Source: Bacteroides sp. 214
GTDB taxonomy: Bacteria; Bacteroidota; Bacteroidia; Bacteroidales; Bacteroidaceae
Direction of reading: 5' to 3'
Assembly: GCF_010501015.1 (NCBI RefSeq)
Contig: NZ_QVML01000001.1
Coordinates: 399,988-463,987 of the forward strand
Length of the DNA: 64,000 bases
Every line of letters starts with the position of its first letter. Within the stretch, counting starts at the first letter, position 1. The translations under genes were made by a program, and so were the position numbers. Under the pieces are notes generated by a model. It did not search any database. It worked only from the letters and a program-made list of their open reading frames with translations, and was not told the DNA's origin. This document shows, piece by piece, positions 63,501 to 64,000 of the stretch.

Positions 63501-63746
63501 TGTCAGTCCGGTATCTTCTACAATACGATTGAGGTAAGGAGTAGAGCCTTTGTCGCCCATCCAAATACCATATAGCTGACTCAGGATGCGCTCTTTCATC
63601 TCGGCTGTTGCTTTGTTGGTAAAGGTAACGGCCAAAATGTTTCTATACGCGCGCGAGTATAGAATAAGGTGTTTGATATACTCCACCGCCAGTGTAAAGG
63701 TTTTACCAGAGCCGGCAGAGGCTTTATAAATTAGGAGTTGGCTCAT
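60564..63746 (-). CDS. AddA-like helicase-nuclease subunit (UvrD family)
   Basis: 1060 residues, SF1A helicase. Walker A ASAGSGKTFTLAVEY (about 9-23), TFTNKATAEMKERIL, Walker B IDEFQDTSRMQWGNF, QSIYRWRNGDW, motif V ISIHKSKGLEFHTVIIPF, motif VI LYVAFTRAEKNMII. The C-terminal nuclease has RPDRVMMQNNRVVVVDFKFG and KYAKQVKEYIALL. With AddB it resects double-strand breaks and may recognise a Chi-like sequence. Start codon ATG 63746, own -7 box. Confidence 0.9.
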   Translation of the reverse strand: MSQLLIYKASAGSGKTFTLAVEYIKHLILYSRAYRNILAVTFTNKATAEMKERILSQLYGIWMGDKGSTPYLNRIVEDTGLTEQHIRTAAGEALMNMLHDYSYFRVETIDSFFQSVMRNLARELELSPNLNIELNREDVLSEAVDSMIEKLQANSPVLLWLLDYIQERIDSDKRWNVSDEIKKFGNNIFDEEYIEKGGNLRERLKNPAVIKEYRKKLNTLQEEAFKEMAGYAEQFEQSLESHGLLATDFKRGDKGISSYFRKLQKGELTEKVRNATVEECLENAENWTTKTSKLRGEIASVASSTLIPLLQTAEKARVICNRTINSCRLSLQHLNKLQLLTNIDEEVRLLNKENNRFLLSDTNALLHRLIKDDDSSFVFEKIGSSIRHVMIDEFQDTSRMQWGNFKLLLLEGLSQGSDSLIVGDVKQSIYRWRNGDWGILNGLNDKLGHFPINVQTLKTNRRSESNIIGFNNLFFTEAVEYLNQKHIAELDEPCEALLKAYQDVVQESPRPIAKGYVKVNFLDKDEEKDYTEATLQALGAEVNTLLSKGVALNDIAILVRKNKAIPRIAEYFDKEMQCKIVSNEAFRLDASLAIQMMMNALRILSDPTDAVAKAQLTIAYQNEVLKNNCSLNELLLHPEKQFLPQAFVDNMASLQLMPLYELLEELFVLFNMDRIDEQDAYIFAFFDAVMEFLQNNSADLDSFIRFWDEKLCAKTIPGGELDGIRIFSIHKSKGLEFHTVIIPFCDWKLEGETNMQLVWGEPKEAPYNEIDLVPITYSSQMSESAYRESYLHERLQLWVDHLNLLYVAFTRAEKNMIILSKKAQKGTVSEILLNALTTITAKAGVDWNEDMPYEYGEVCLSEDTKATNNTNRLLQKPDKRSIKMESIRPQVAFRQSNRSADFIQGIDENDDSYSLINKGRLLHTLFAAIETEKDIEPSIQQLVFEGVIGNKEQEMQIRKLTAKAFSAEQVKEWYSGSWKLFNECAIIYKEKNGTVQIRRPDRVMMQNNRVVVVDFKFGKQQKKYAKQVKEYIALLKQMGHTDVEGYIWYVEEDTIESITD

Positions 63747-63801
63747 GTAGCAAATTATTGATTCTTATACTTCTTATTGTTGTGGTGAGATGAACAACGA
63801 C

Positions 63802-63809
63802 CAAAAGTA
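63802..63809 (-). promoter_or_regulatory. -7 promoter box for the AddA-like gene
   Basis: Minus-strand TACTTTTG fits TAnnTTTG, 55 bp before the ATG at 63746. Confidence 0.55.
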
Positions 63810-63858
63810 TAAAAATAAAGTTTCGCAGGCAAAGAAAACCATAGTAAAAGTAGTCATA

Positions 63859-64000
63859 ATGAACAGACATTCTCTCCAAATTCAAATAACATTTTTATCT
63901 CTTTGTCTTATACGGGATTTGGTTGTCACCTTTTTGCTGCATAATATTTTCTTATTTATGCATAAAACCGTACAACATCGCTACAGTGAAACTTTTAAGT
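63859..64000 (+). CDS. Possible start of an unidentified gene (cut by window edge)
   Basis: A frame opens at ATG 63859 and stays open to the window end (47 codons). A second Met at 63958 begins MHKTVQHRYSETFK, which looks more like a real start because the preceding segment is a low-quality hydrophobic stretch. No promoter box of the TAnnTTTG type is seen. I do not recognise the protein. Treat as a hint only. Confidence 0.3.
   Translation, partial: MNRHSLQIQITFLSLCLIRDLVVTFLLHNIFLFMHKTVQHRYSETFK

Overview
The window looks like chromosome of a low-G+C member of the order Bacteroidales (Bacteroides, Parabacteroides, Dysgonomonas or a close relative; the genus cannot be fixed from this alone). 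The reasons are the many TAnnTTTG (-7) promoter boxes just upstream of genes, weak or absent Shine-Dalgarno sequences, a TonB-dependent receptor with a carboxypeptidase-regulatory-like N-terminus, a BspA-like leucine-rich repeat protein, DUF3805/DUF3806, DUF3869 and DUF1460 proteins, and a galactose cluster (galK, sugar/H+ symporter, galM, next to manA) whose order I recall from B. thetaiotaomicron. About 55 protein genes, one tRNA-Lys(CTT), one cysK remnant and several repeat families are visible. There is no phage, conjugative element, insertion sequence with a transposase, or CRISPR-Cas locus.

Layout. 1-4.2 kb: minus-strand envelope operon (OmpA-type protein cut by the window edge, two halves of a YjbH-like protein, and a DUF3869 lipoprotein). 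4.4-11 kb: ruvX-def, a short-chain dehydrogenase, two lipoproteins, then an overlapping operon DUF3805/3806 - ABC-F - PHP phosphatase. 11-13.4 kb: glycerophosphodiesterase, cysK remnant, tRNA-Lys, YycJ-like hydrolase. 13.5-18 kb: POT-like transporter and the divergent uronate genes uxaC/uxaB. 18.7-24.4 kb: pyrG, yidC, S9 peptidase. 24.3-36.2 kb: creatininase-like protein, AraC regulator, TonB receptor, free methionine sulfoxide reductase, 5'-nucleotidase, sensor kinase, tex, CPBP protease. 36.2-44.5 kb: BspA-like protein, galactose cluster, manA, a three-gene YtxH/holin-like membrane operon, patatin. 44.6-53.7 kb: DUF1460 protein, esterase, OPT transporter, DUF1573 protein, engB, Na+ symporter, recR, GNAT, YqgE. 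53.8-63.7 kb: aminotransferase, UDP-glucuronate decarboxylase, response-regulator/kinase fusion, and an AddB/AddA-like recombination nuclease pair.

The most striking feature is not a gene. At least seven intergenic sites carry short tandem arrays of dyad-symmetric units with the same pitch of 22 bp (21 bp in places). The core sequence differs from array to array: GGTNACC at 5.5 kb, TTGACGCGTCAA at 12.2 kb, TGCTTATGGCA at 18.1 and 48.8 kb, CACTGA/TCAGTG at 18.3, 26.3 and 48.6 kb, GTGCCAACGCGTTGGCAC at 37.3 kb, TTGCAATGCGCATTGCAA at 43.6 kb. Two of the sites (18.1-18.5 and 48.4-48.8 kb) are inverted copies of one roughly 420-bp dispersed element whose 3' part is about 92% identical by my hand alignment. 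Constant pitch and symmetry with changing sequence suggests a minisatellite-bearing MITE family, protein-binding arrays, or structured RNA. It is the part of this window most worth testing.
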